64,000 bases of DNA from Begonia masoniana (taxonomy: Eukaryota > Streptophyta > Magnoliopsida > Cucurbitales > Begoniaceae). The stretch covers positions 20,401,614 to 20,465,613 of the forward strand of contig CM039506.1 in the NCBI GenBank assembly GCA_022432975.1, given 5' to 3'. Shown here piece after piece: positions 10,851 through 23,814 of the stretch. The notes below the pieces were generated by a model. It had not been told where the DNA came from. It did not search any database and saw only the letters and a program-made list of their open reading frames with translations. How positions within the stretch are numbered: position 1 is the stretch's first letter; the number at the start of each line of letters is the position of its first letter. The position numbers and the translations under genes were made by a program.

Positions 10851-13800
10851 AAAAAAATTAGCTTACTACTTCAGTTCTTTTGAAACAAAGCGATTGAAGT
10901 GAAGGATCTTTTACTTCATCAAACGCCTTACTACGTCCTAATTACGCGTCCATGAAGCTTATTTATGTCCTCAATAACTTTGTTCTCATAACTTAAAGTT
11001 AAACCTTGAAGGTGAAATGCTAACTTCGGTTGTAACAACAATCATGTAACAATCAACCTCCTGAGCTTGATACGTTCAGTATTTTTGCAACAACATCGCT
11101 TGAAGGTGAAGTTCTTTTACTTCATCAAATGCATTACTAAGTCCTAAATTACCGTCCATGAAGCGTAGTGGGTCCTCAATCTTTTGTTTCTCACATCTCA
11201 CGTTAAAGCCTTGAGTGAAATGTATAACTTCGGTTGTGACACAGTCATGTAACAATCAACCTCATAGCTTGATACGTTCAGTTCTTTTGAACAAATCGAT
11301 TGAAGTGAAGGTTCTTTTGCTACATCAAACGCATTACTAGTCCATTACGCTCCTGACGCTTATTGGGTCCTCAATACCTTCGTTCTCATCACTTCAGTTC
11401 AATCCTTGAAGAAAAATGGCTAACTTCGGTTTTAACACAAGTCCTGTACATCACCTCATTAGGTTGATACTTTCTATTCTTTTGGAACATATCGATTGAA
11501 GTGAAGGTCTTTTCTTCACAAACCCCCATTCCTAGTCTTTATTACGCGGCCATTAAGCTTTTGTGTTCCTCAATACACTTCGTTCTCATCACTTCAGTTA
11601 AGCCTTAAAGGTGACTGGTCTAACTTCGGTTGTTCAACAAGTCATGTCAACTCAATCTCATTAGCTTGATACGTTTAGTTCCTCTGGAACAATCGATTGA
11701 AGTGAATGTTCCTTTTACTTCATTAAACGAATGCTAGTCCTAATTACGCGTCCATTAAGCTGTATTGGGTCCCAATACCTTCGTTCTCATCACTTCAGTT
11801 AAGCATGCAGGAAAAATGATAACTTCGTTGTTAACAATAAAAGAAAGAAAAAAAAACAAGTCAGTAACAACAATCTCATTAGCTTGATACTTCAGTTCTT
11901 TGGAACACATCGATTGAATTGAAGGTTCTTTTACTTATCAAACGAAGTGCTAATTCCTACTACGCTTCCCTGAAGCTTATTGTGTCCTCAATACCCTTCG
12001 TTTCATCACTTCAAGTTATTCCTTGGGTGCAAATGGCTAGTCTTCGGTTGTAACAACACGTCATGTACGTCAACCTCATTATCTTGTACGTTCAGTTCTT
12101 TTGAACAACTGATTGACGTAAGGTTCTTTTACTTCATCAACGCAATGCTAATTCCTAATTACGCATCCATGAACGTATTGGGTCCTTAATACCTTTGTTC
12201 TCATCACGTCAAAGTTAAAGCCTGAAGGTGAAATGGATACCTTCGGTTGTAACACAGTCATGTACCATTCAATCTCATTAGCTGATACTTTCAGTTTTCC
12301 TTTGGACAAATCGATTGAAGTGGGTTCTTTTACTTCATCAAACGCATTGCGTTCTAATTACCGTCCATGAAGCTTATTGGGTCGTCATCACTTCGTTCTC
12401 ATCATTTCAAGTAAAAGCCTTGAAGGTGAAATGGATAACTTCGGTTGTACCAACAGTCATTAACATCATCTCATAGCTTGATACGTTCAGTTCCTTTGGA
12501 ACAAATTGCTTTAAGTGCGGTTCTTTTACTTCATCAAACGCATTACTAAGTCCTAATACGCGTCCATAAACTTATTGGGTCCTCAATACACTTTGTTCTC
12601 ATCACTTCAAGTTAAAGCCTTGAGGTGAAATGGATACTTTTCGGTCGTATCAACAAGTCATGTCACAGTCCACCTCATTACTTGATACTTCAGTTCTTTT
12701 GGACAAATCGATTGAAGTGAAGGTTCTTTTACTTCTCAAACCATTACTAATTCTAATTACGCGTCCATGAGCTTATTGGTTCCTCAGCGACTCGTTCTTC
12801 ATTACTTCAGTTAAGCCTTGAAGTGAAATGGATAACTTCGTTTTGTATCACCAAGTCAGTACTTCAACCTCATTACTTGATACGTCAGTTTCTTTTGGAA
12901 CAAATCGATTGAATTGAATGTTTTTTACTTCATCAAACGCATTACTAGTAACTAATTACGCGTCCCTGAAGCTTGATTGGTTCCTCAATACACTTCGTTC
13001 TCATCACTTCAAGTTAAAGCCTTGAAGTGAATGGATACTTCGGTTGTAACAACAAGTCCATGTAATATTCCCCCTCTTAAGCTTGATACGTTTCAGTTTC
13101 TTTTACTTCATCAACGCATTACTAGTCCTAATTACAGTCCAAGAAGCTTAGTGGGTCTTCAACCACTTCGTTCTCATCACTTTCAGGTTAAGCCTTGAAG
13201 TGAACTTGATAATTCGGTTGTAACAAAATCATGTAACTTTTCTGTCAACCTCATTATACTTACGTTCATTTCCTTTGAAACAAATAGATTGAAGTGAAGT
13301 GTCTTTTATTTCATCAATGGCATTACTAGTCCTATTACGCGCCTAAGCTTATGGGTTCCTCCATACACTTCGTTCTCATCCCTTTCAAGTAAAAGCCTGA
13401 AGGTGAAAAGAATAACGTCGGTTGTACAACAAGTCATGTACAGTCACCTCTTAGCTTGATACGTTCAGTTCTTTTGAAACAAAGTCGATGCATGAAGGTT
13501 CTTTTGCTACATCAAAGGCATTACTAGTCCTAATTACGTGTCCATGAAGCTTATTGGGTCCTCAATACACTTCGTTCTCATCATTTCAAGTTAAAGCCTG
13601 AAGGTGAATGTATTACTCGGTGATAACAACAATCATGTAACATTCCACCTCATTACTTGATACGTTCTGTTCTTTTGGAACAAATCGATGAAAGTGAAGG
13701 TTCTTTTACTTCATCACACCCTTACTACGTCCTACTAACGCATCCATGAAGTTTTCTGGGTCCTCAAATACCTTCGTTCCATCACTTCAAGTTAAAGCTT

Positions 13801-13947
13801 TGAAGGTGAAATGGATAACGTTCGATGTATCAATAAGGTCCATGTAACAGGCAACCTCATTAGCTTGATACGTTCAGTTCTTTTGAAACAAATCGATTTG
13901 AAGTGAAGGTTCTTTTACTTATCAAACGTATTGCTAAGTACTAATTA
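10851..13947 (+). repeat. 208-bp satellite array, block 1 (low-quality sequence)
   Basis: About 15 monomers of the 208-bp satellite. Almost every monomer has several one-base deletions or insertions, unlike the clean arrays after 16432, which points to unpolished read sequence next to the gap. The last monomer or so before 13947 is cleaner. It continues in phase at 16432 on the other side of a solo LTR. Confidence 0.93.
13943..13947. repeat. Target site duplication AATTA, left copy
   Basis: AATTA at 13943-13947 and again at 16432-16436 flanks the S1 LTR; the satellite has one AATTA at this place (CTAATTACGCG). Confidence 0.9.
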
Positions 13948-14400
13948 TGTAACGACCCGGGGAGGATCGCCACACAAGTCGTGACTTTCTCAAAGACATT
14001 ACTTTCCATTTAGGCTGATTCCTAATTCCTTACTATTACTTTAGATTATACCTCTCCTTGGTATATTATTTTTTTGAAACCATAACGTAGAATTTAAAAC
14101 TTGACTCTTTCTTTACTCTAGACACCCATTCATTGACAGAATCGAGCGCTAAGCTTAGTCATCATTTCCATAACCTATCGGGCAGAGAAGAAGTGCCCTC
14201 GGATCGCTCGACATCATCTGCTTCGGGCGGCATGGACTTGCATGCATCACCCGATAAGGTACTCCTCATCCGGTGTATCACGCGTACCCCACGTGATTAA
14301 TTTGACATTACCCAGTAGAGGACATCCACCGGTGAGCACGAGCCAAACACGTGACTCTTTAAAACCTCACCAGATAAGATACATCATCCGGTGGGCACGT

Positions 14401-14670
14401 GCAACACACACGACACATTAAAACTCACTCGGTCACTAAACGACCAAATAACATCTACATCATCCGGTGAAGAAATACACTTCATCCACCGGTCACTAGA
14501 CGACAAAATAACATTTACATCATCCGGTAGAGAAATACACTTCATCCACTGGTCACTAACGACAAAATAACATTTTCGTCATCCGGTGAAGAAATACACT
14601 TCATCCACCGGTCACTAACGACAAAATAACATTTTCGTCATCCGGTGGAGTATTCTCTACATCCACCGGA
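14401..14670 (-). repeat. Minisatellite in S1, unit about 60 bp, about 4 copies
   Basis: CATCCGGT recurs at 14461, 14521, 14580 and 14639, with CCACCGGTCACTA in each unit. The reverse complement of this unit is recognisable in S3 (about 57120-57400). Confidence 0.9.
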
Positions 14671-15253
14671 TGATTACTTTATCCAGCTACAATCTCATGG
14701 CAGAAAACATTACAAACCCTCGAATGACTTTATCCAACAGAAAATACCACAACTCATTCAGAATGCATATAGCGGAAGACTTAAGCAATAGATCATTTAA
14801 TAATTTCTATAATCATTCTCAGACTCAGTAATCAACCAGATAGTTTCAAAACTCAATGTTATAAAATAATCCCATCCTACTTAACTACCATGTTCTTTAT
14901 CATACTGTAATCATAGGAGCATTAACCAGGGTTCATAATCGCCTCTCCAATCCTGCACTGTCACCTTGAGCTCTCACCAGCTACCAGCCTTAAACTTCTT
15001 CATTAAACTCGGTATCCTCACCTGTAAATTCTTCACCTACACCATAAGATTTAACTATAAGCCTAATGCTTAGTAAGGGATGCATGCTGACAGATATACA
15101 TGAGTGTACAATTAAAAGAAACATAAGTTCGTAAATCTTTCTTCATCATGTTCATTTTTCATCTTTTGCATGGCATGTATTAAGGGAAGAAACGAGGGAG
15201 GTAGACAGGAGTACATAGTCATTTGCCAATCGGGCAATCATAGTAGCGACTAG

Positions 15254-15441
15254 CTCGGCCTCCACCGGTGGGAGAATCCGCGAACTATCGTACTTAACAT
15301 CAACTCGGCCTCCACCAGTGGGAGAATTCGCGAGTCATACATAACATTACTCGGCCTCCACCAGTGGGAGAATTCGCGAGTCATTCATAACATTGCTCGG
15401 CCTCCACCAGTGGAAGAATTCGCGAGCCATACATAACCCTT
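15254..15441 (-). repeat. Minisatellite in S1, unit 46-50 bp, 4 copies
   Basis: CTCGGCCTCCACC recurs at 15254, 15304, 15350 and 15396, each followed by GTGGGAGAATTCGCGAG or a close variant. S2 and S3 lack it and have other sequence in that part of the LTR. Confidence 0.9.
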
Positions 15442-16431
15442 GTGAACATATCACAGTCATTTCCTCCGTCCTACGCTTAATCATGCTTTAATTAGTTTTC
15501 TCATGTTCTTGACTTAGTCATAAACGTGCACATAATGCATGGACACAAATTTCACAGAGGAATGTCATACTATAAAACGTGTAGAACATCATGTAACTTA
15601 ACATCTTCTTGCTCAATTACTTCATATCATGGCAAACTACTAGTCATAATTAACAGACAATCATTTCAACCATTTTTCCTAGTATCCTTGCGGTGTAGGG
15701 CCCTAGTGGCCGGAAATCTTAATACATCCACTTACCTGGTCTCCTTAGCAGTCTGAACCTCTTCTCTTCATCTTCTCCACCTAAAACATGTGCATTACAG
15801 TAGTTAAATCAAAATCCTAAAACTCTACTCATAAATCACCCTAGGATCTATTAGCTAAAGTCATTCCCGAATCCTTGGTTTGATCTATTGTGCAGATCTG
15901 AAATCCAAAATAAAACAAACAGGTTCTACTATCGATTAAATCTGAGTTGGTTACTTAAAATGTCCAAAAATCCATTCGGGTTGACATTACTACTCTCGGA
16001 TATCAAAATGTTCTAATACTACTCGGCCATCGGTAAAACCGAGCTCAAATGCCGAGCTGAAAACAGAGCCCCAACACAAACAGGTAACTACATTGTCCAT
16101 TTCATACCTCTAGTGCGGATTTGCAGAGGAATGCAGCTAGAAACCGGTCGTCGGCGAGGAAGACACTGATGGCAGTGAGCAAGGACTTGCGAGAGAAGAA
16201 ATCGCCAGAAAGGGTGGTGTCGGCTACAGTGGTTTAAATGAGTTTTGAATCCTTTCCTTTTTCTTTAAATACTGACCTCAATCTTCCATATTACAATCTT
16301 GCCACTCAACCTAGTATAAAACTCACATTCAATTAATTAAACTTGCCATAAAATTCTAAACCGCGAAAATTAAATATTCGTGACCGTTAATACAGTTAAG
16401 GAGGTTACCTAGTCGCATCTCGGGTGTTACA

Positions 16432-19400
16432 AATTACGCGTCCATGAAGCTTATTGGGTCCTCAATACACTTCGTTCTCATCACTTCAAGTTAAAGCCTT
16501 GAAGGTGAAATAGATAACTTCGGTTGTAACAACAAGTCATGTAATAGCCAGCCTCATTAGCTTGATACGTTCAGTTCTTTTGAAACAAATCGATTGAAGT
16601 GAAGGTTCTTTAACTTCATCAAACGCATTACTAAGTCCTAATTACGTGTCCATGAAGCTTATTGGGTCGTCAATACACTTCGTTCTAATCACTTCAAGTT
16701 AAAGCCTTGAAGGTGAAATGGATAACTTCGGTTGTAACAACAAGTCATGTAACAGTCAACCTCATTAGTTTTATACGTTCAGTTCCATTGAAACAAATAG
16801 ATTGAAGTGCAGGTTCTTTTACTTCATCAAACGCATTACTAAGTCCTAATTACGCGTCCATGAAGCTTATTGGGTCCTAAATACACTTCGTTCTCATCAG
16901 TTCAAGTTAAAGCCCTGAAGGTGAAATGGATAACTTCGGTTGTAACAACAAGTCATGTAACAGTCAACCTCATTAGCTTTATACGTTCAGTTCTTTTGAA
17001 ACAAATCGATTGAAGTGAAGGTTCTTTTGCTACATCAAACGCATTACTAAGTCCTAATTACGCGTCCATGAAGCTTATTGGGTCCTCAATACACTTCGTT
17101 CTCATCATTTCAAGTTAAAGCCTTGAAGGTGAAATGGATAACTTCGGTTATAACCACAAGTCATGTAAATGTCAACCTCATTAGCTTGATACAATCTGTT
17201 CTTTTGGAACAAATCGATTGAAGTGAAGGTTCTTTTACTTTATCAAACCCATTACTAAGTCCTAATTACTCGTCCATGAAGCTTATTGGATCCGCAATAC
17301 ACTTCGTTCTCATCACTTCAAGTTAAAGCCTTGAAGGTGATATGGATAACTTCGATTGTATCAACAAGTCATGTAACAGTCAACCTCATTAGCTTGATAC
17401 GTTCAGTTCTTTTGAAACAAATCGATTGAAGTGAAGGTTCTTTTACCTCATCAAACGTATTTCTAAGTCCTAATTACGCGTCCATGAAGCTTATTGGGTC
17501 CTCAATACACTTCGTTCTCATCACTTCAAATTAAAGCCTTGAAGGTGAAATGGATAACTTCGGTTGTAACAACAAGTCATGTAACAGTCAACCTCAATAG
17601 CTTGATACGTTCAGTTCCATTGGAATAAATCGCTTAAAGTGAATGTTCTTTTACTTCATCAAACGCATTACTAAGTCCTAATTACGCGTCCATAAATCTT
17701 ATTGGGTCTTCAATACACTTTGTTCTCATCACTTCAAGTTAAAGCCTTGAAGGTGAAATGGATAACTTCGGCTGTAACAACAAGTCATGTAACAGTCAAC
17801 CTCATTTGTTTGATACGTTTCGTTCTTTTGGAACAAATCGATTGAAGTGAAGGTTCTTATACTTCATGAAACGCATTACTAAGTACTAATTACGCGTCCA
17901 TGAAGCTTATTGGGTCGTCAATACACTTCGTTCTCATCACTTCAAGTTAAAGCCTTGAAGGTGAAATGGATAACTTCGGTTGTAACAACAAGTCATGTAA
18001 TAGTCAACCTCATTAGCTTCATACGTTCAGTTCTTTTGAAACAAATCGATTGAAGTGAAGGTTCTTTTACTTCATCAAAGGCATTACTAAGTCCTAATTA
18101 CGCGTCCATGAAGCTTATTGGGTCGTCAATACACTTCGTTCTCATCACTTCATGTTAAAGCCTTGAAGGTGAAATGGATAACTTCGGTTGTAACAACAAG
18201 TCATGTAACAGTCAACCTCATTAGCTTTATACGTTCAGTTCCTTTGAAACAAATAGATTGAAGTGAAGGTTCTTTTACTTCATCAAACGCATTACTAAGT
18301 TCTAATGACGCGTCCATGAAGCTTTTTGGGTCCTCAATATAATTCGTTCTCATCACTTCAAGTAAAAGCCTTGAAGGTGAAAAGGATAACTTCGGTTGTA
18401 ACAGCAAGTCATGTAACAGTCAACCTCATTAACTTGATACGTTCAGTTCTTTTGAAACAAATCGATTGAAGTCAAGGTTCTTTTGCTACATCAAACGCAT
18501 TACTAAGTCCTAATTACGCGTCCATGAAGCATATTGGGTCCTCAATACACTTCGTTCTCATCATTTCAAGTTAAAGCCTTGAAGGTGAAATGGATAACTT
18601 CAGTTATAACAACAAGTCATGTAACAGTCAACCTCATTAGCTTGATACGTTATGTTCTTTTGGAACAAATCGATTGAAGTGAAGGTTATTTTACTTCATC
18701 AAACCCATTACTAAGTCTTAATTACGCGTCCATGAATCTTATTGGGTCCTCAATACACTTCAGTCTCATCACTTCAAGTTAAAGCCTTGAAGGTGAAATG
18801 GATAACTTCGGTTGTATCAACGAGTCATGTAACAGTCAACCTCATTAGCTTGATACGTTCAGTTCTTTTGAAACAAATCGATTGAAGTGAAGGTTCTTTT
18901 ACTTCATCAAACGTATTGCTAAGTCCTAATTACGCGTCCATGAAGCTTTTTGGGTCCTCAATACACTTCGTTCTCATCACTTCAAGTTAAAGCCTTGAAG
19001 GTGAAATGGATAACTTCGGTTGTAACAACAAGTCATGTAACAGTCAATCTCATTAGCTTGATACGTTTAGTTCCTTTGGAACAAATCGATTGAAGTGAAG
19101 GTTCTTTTACTTCATCAAACGCATTGCTAATTCGTAATTACGCGTCCATGAAGCTGATTGGGTCCTCAATACACTTCGTTCTCATCACTTCAAGTTAAAG
19201 CCTTGAAGGTGAAATGGATAACTTCGGTTCTAACAACAAGTCATGTAAAAGTCAACCTCATTAGCTTTATACGTTCAGTTCCTTTGAAACAAATCGATTG
19301 AAGTGAAGGTTCTTTTACTTCATCAAACGCATTACTAAGTCCTAATGACGCGTCCATGAAGCTTATTGGGTCCTCAATATAATTCATTCTCATCACTTCA

Positions 19401-21240
19401 AGTAAAAGCCTTGAAGGTGAAAAGGATAACTTCGGTTGTAACAACAAGTCATGTAACAGTCAACCTCATTAACTTGATACGTTCAGTTCTTTTGAAACAA
19501 ATCGATTGAAGTGAAGGTTCTTTTGCTACATCAAACGCATTACTAAGTCTAAATTACGCGTCCATGAAGCATATTGGGTCCTCAATACACTTCGTTCTCA
19601 TCATTTCAAGTTAAAGCCTTGAAGGTGAAATGGATAACTTCGGTTATAACAACAAGTCATGTAACAGTCAACCTTATTAGCTTGATACGTTCTGTTCTTT
19701 TGGAACAAATCGATTGAAGTGAAGGTTCTTTTATTTCATCAAACCCATTACTAAGTCCTAATTACGCGTCCATGAAACTTATTGGGTCCTCAATACACTT
19801 CGTTCTCATTACTTCAAGTTAAAGCCTTGAAGGTGAAATGGATAACTTCGGTTGTATCAACGAGTCTTGTAACAGTCAACCTCATTAGCTTTATACGTTC
19901 AGTTCCTTTGAAACAAATAAATTGAAGTGAAGGTTCTTTTACTTCATCAAACGCATTACAAAGTCCTAATTACGCGTCCATGAAGCTTATTGGGTCCTCA
20001 ATACACTTCGTTCTCATCAGTTCAAGTTAAAGCCCTGAAGGTGAAATGGATAACTTCTGTTGTAACAACAAGTCATGTAACAGTCAACCTCATTAGCTTT
20101 ATATGTTCAGTTCTTTTGAAACAAATCGATTGAAGTGAAGGTTCTTTTGCTACATCAAACGCATTACTAAGTCCTAATTACGCGTCCATGAAGCTTATTG
20201 GGTCCTCAATACACTTCGTTCTTATCATTTCAAGTTAAAGCCTTGAAGGTGAAATGGATAACTTCGGTTATAACCACAAGTCATGTAACAGTCAACCTCA
20301 TTAGCTTGATACGTTCTGTTCTTTTGGAACAAATCGATTGAAGTGAAGGTTCTTTTACTTCATCAAACCCATTACTAAGTCCTAATTACGCGTCCATGAA
20401 ACTTATTGGGTCCTCAATAAACTTCGTTCTCATAACTTCAAGTTGAAGCCTTGAAGGTGAAATGGATAACTTCGGTTGTATCAACGAGTCATGTAACAGT
20501 CAACCTCATTAGCTTGATACGTTCAGTTCTTTTGAAACAAATCGATTGAAGTGAAGGTTCTTTTACTTCATCAAACGTATTGCTAAGTCCTAATTACGCG
20601 TCCATGAAGCTTATTGGGTCCTCAATACACTTCGTTCTCATCACTTCAAGTTAAAGCCTTGAAGGTGAAATGGATAACTTCGGCTGTAACAACAAGTCTT
20701 GTAACAGTCAACCTCATTTGTTTGATACTTTTCGTTCTTTTGGAACAAATCGATTGAAGTGAAGGTTCTTATACTTCATCAAACGCATTACTAAGTACTA
20801 ATTATGCGTCCATGAAGCTTATTGGGTCCTCAATACACTTCGTTCTCATCACTTCAAGTTAAAGCCTTGAAGGTGAAATGGATAACTTCGGTTGTAACAA
20901 CAAGTCATGTAATAGTCAACCTCATTAGCTTGATACGTTCAGTTCTTTTGAAACAAATCGATTGAAGTGAAGGTTCTTTTACTTTATCAAACGCATTACT
21001 AAGTCCTAATTACGCGTCCATGAAGCTTATTGGGTCGTCAATACACTTCGTTCTCATCACTTCATGTTAAAGCCTTGAAGGTGAAATGGATAACTTCGGT
21101 TGTAACAACAAGTCATGTAACAGTCAACCTCATTAGCTTTATACGTTCAGTTCCTTTGAAACAAATAGATTGAAGTGAAGGTTCTTTTACTTCATCAAAC
21201 GCATTACTAAGTCCTAATGACGCTTCCATGAAACTTATTG
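16432..21240 (+). repeat. 208-bp satellite array, block 2
   Basis: About 23 monomers, clean and in register (steps of 208 bp). Diagnostic variants show higher-order structure. The CTCATTTGTTTGATAC variant at 17801 recurs at 20713, exactly 14 monomers away. A segment at 18201 recurs at 19241, exactly 5 monomers away. Two minus-strand open frames of 68 codons (18201-18407 and 19241-19447) come from this repetition and are not genes. The array is cut at 21240, within AAGCTTATTG of a monomer, by the L element. Confidence 0.97.
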
Positions 21241-23798
21241 TGTAATATCCGGCCTGTACGGATTTTTGGAATTAATATATTATTCAATATTTTATTATAT
21301 AAAGGCATTTTTGGTAAATATGTCAAATCAAGTCGGTTTTGCAAACGGAAAGCTTCATTACGACCCTAACGAATAATAAGAATTTTAGGGAAATTTGGAG
21401 AACTTTCGGAGTTATAACGCTATATTCCGAGTGATTACCTTTATCGTAATGAAAATGACGTTTTAGTAAAAATAGTAAACGATGTCCGTTTTGCGAACGG
21501 ACAGTTTTAATAAAGCCCTGGTGATAATTATGAGTTGTTGGCAAAATATGGAATTTTCGAGAATCCGAATCGTTGGACGATTAACGAAACGAACGACGAA
21601 ACGAATAGAATTAAGTGAGAAGGGCAAAATGGTAATTGCAAAACCAATTTAATATAACATTACAATTCTCTCTTTTCCCTCACATTTTCTTCTTCTCTCT
21701 GGCGTTCACGAACAGAGAGAAACTTCTCTCTCGGTCGCCGACGCCGATCGACGATCCGACCTCCGTCCGACCTCCGTTCGTTCCGATTTCTTCACGGTTT
21801 CTCCTCCTCTCGCTATCCTAGGTATGCAGCTTCGGTCTTTGAGCGTTTATTTCGAGTTTTACGGAGATTTAGTTAATTAGGGTTTCGATCGATTTTCGTT
21901 AAAAACGCGAATTAGGGTTCGTAATTAATAGGTTAGCCGTGATTAGATATATATTGAACGTATCGGACGTTATTGGATGAAAATAAACCAATTTGTGAAA
22001 AAGTATAAATTTGTGAATTTTCGAGTTTTCGGAAATAACTCGTCATTGGAATTCAAGTATTCGGAGCATTTAATAACGTTCTAAATACTTCGATTAGCTA
22101 AGTTAGAATTTAGGAAAAGTTCTTTAGTTAAGGTTTGAAATTTGGACGTTAATAGTTTAAATTGGTTTTAACGACAAATATCGTGTTTTTGTCTCAGACA
22201 CACGACTCCCGTGGACGAAGCTTGAGATTCAGTGCGCTCCAGGTAAGTCTCCATGACTTACTCTGACCAATCGGTCTACACCATACTTCGATGTCGTATC
22301 GAGGATCCCTAAGGAATTGTTTGCTTTAAATCGCTTTCGGTTGGGTAGTTAGGTTTAAATTGTTTATAGGTTACTCTATTTTGGTCTTGATGGTATATAT
22401 GTTGATTGTTTACTTTCTGTCTATATCTGTTCATGCATCACGTATTTCAAATCTCATGAAAACGAATTTCTGCACGCGTTTTAAGAAAAGAAATGAACAT
22501 CTGTAATTAATCTACGTAATCTGTATCTGGTTACGCGGGATGGGGCTCAGGCATGGCTGTAGGGTTTGTGAGCATGTACCCCCCTCCTCTAAATCGAAAG
22601 TGGTAGTCCGACCGCGGGATGTATCCTTTCCATTTATAGGGCTGATATCTCGGTAACAATCTGTCTGCGATGTAATGAATCTGTATCTGTATATGAATCT
22701 GAAATCTGCATGTTTTCTGAATGGCATACGCACGCACGCATCTGCATTTACGTAGCTTACTGAGATTGCAATATCTCATATGTGTTTGTATGGTGTAGGT
22801 GACGGTTTAGGAGATATTGAGCCAGGTGAGGACGACGTTCTTCCTCCTGACGTAGGGTGCAGTTGATGGATGATGGCCGTGGGAGTGCGCTGAGCAGTCG
22901 AGGTGCGTTTTGACCCATGGGGAATGTACGTAAAGGTTTTGGGGGTTTTTGAGACATTTTTGGATTGATTGATAACTGTGTAGAACATATAGGGTGCTTG
23001 GTTCTGGATGGAGGTTAGATAACATTTTGGTAATTGTATGTAAAACCGCTTTGGTTTAAACTGTTTACTGAATGTTTTGAAAATGTTTGACTGGTTTAGG
23101 TTGTTACGGATAGGTTCGATTTTTAGAGTTATCCACGCAGTTGGACTTCGCAAAAGTCTGCTGCAAATTGATTGAGTTTAGAACACGTATAGTTAAATTT
23201 AAATGATAATTGATGGTGATTAGTGGTGGAATTGGAAAATGCTAAAAGGAGCAGGGTGATGTTCTGCTCTCTGGAATTTCCAGAGAGCACTTGTAAAAGT
23301 AGGGAAATGAAGTAGAAGATCGCTCTCTGGAATCTTGGATTCCAGAGAGAAGGAAAAGAGAAAACGGTCGCTGCAAAGTGCAGCGACTGGGCGCTGCACA
23401 TTGCAGCGCCTGATCGCTGCAATGTGCAGTGATCGGCGCTGCACATTGCAGCGATCGGACGCTGCAATGTGCAGCGCCTACAGCGATCAGTCGCTGCCCC
23501 TTCTCCCTCCGTTTTCTTTCCGAATTTGCCCCTCTGTGAACTGCTTACTGTTTTAAATAATTTTAATTGTTTGTCTGACTGTTTCTACTTTAATTTAATT
23601 TTTAAATGTTTAAGTTTTATTAAATTAAATTAGTTTATGTTTTAAACGATTTACCAAACAAACTTTAATTCCGATTTCAGTTCTGGTTTCAACTTCAGTT
23701 TATATTCCACGTAAAGTTTATTTAAGGTATAGGGATAAAGTGTAAAATAAAATGAAAAATATATACGGGTAAATGGGTACGGTATTAGGGGTGTTACA
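21241..23798 (+). mobile_element. 5' LTR, family L, copy B (about 2.56 kb)
   Basis: Begins TGTAATATCCGG directly after satellite and ends GGGTGTTACA four bases before a primer site. It is the reverse complement of 5252-7805 with scattered substitutions and short indels. Visible parts are a weak TATA-like TTAATATAAC near 21649, a C/T-rich stretch after it, a 5' splice-donor match CAGGTAAGT (GT at 22243), an acceptor-like GTGTAGGTGA (AG at 22797-22798), and the hairpin cluster at 23266-23478. It codes for nothing recognisable. Confidence 0.92.
23266..23478 (+). repeat. Hairpin cluster in L LTR copy B
   Basis: Seven palindromes in about 210 bases. 23266-23288 has 11-bp perfect arms (GCTCTCTGGAA) around one base. 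23323-23349 has 12-bp perfect arms (CTCTCTGGAATC) around TTG. From 23367 to 23478 five hairpins with core CGCTGCA/TGCAGCG follow one another; the first has arms GTCGCTGCA/TGCAGCGAC and the second GGCGCTGCA/TGCAGCGCC. The third pairs GATCGCTGCA with TGCAGTGATC, with one G-T wobble. Arms change but pairing holds. Confidence 0.88.
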
Positions 23799-23802
23799 TT
23801 TA

Positions 23803-23814
23803 TGGTATCAGAGC
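23803..23814 (+). promoter_or_regulatory. tRNA primer binding site (initiator Met), L element copy B
   Basis: TGGTATCAGAGC four bases downstream of the LTR end at 23798. Establishes that the element reads left to right. Confidence 0.92.

Larger units (their letters stand above)
13948..16431 (-). mobile_element. Solo LTR, family S, copy S1
   Basis: Starts TGTAACGACCC and ends GGGTGTTACA on the plus strand, flanked by the 5-bp duplication AATTA, with satellite in phase on both sides. There is no PBS, gag or second LTR, so it is a solo LTR of about 2.48 kb. Its minus strand aligns with S2 and S3 (shared TGTAACACCCG start, ACTGTATTAACGGT near the start, and a CTAAGCATTAGGCTTATAG block), which gives the orientation. 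A TATA-like TATTTAAA lies at 16271-16264, about 160 bases from the LTR start as in S2 and S3. Two internal minisatellites are listed separately. Confidence 0.92.

Noticed and set aside
14401..15441. Regular repeats with variable parts between them, which could suggest a CRISPR-like array
   Set aside because: Units are contiguous tandem repeats without unique spacers, inside a plant LTR.
18201..19447. Two nearly identical 68-codon minus-strand frames exactly 1040 bases apart, suggesting duplicated genes
   Set aside because: Both are satellite monomers five units apart; most monomers lack the frame and there is no coding signal.
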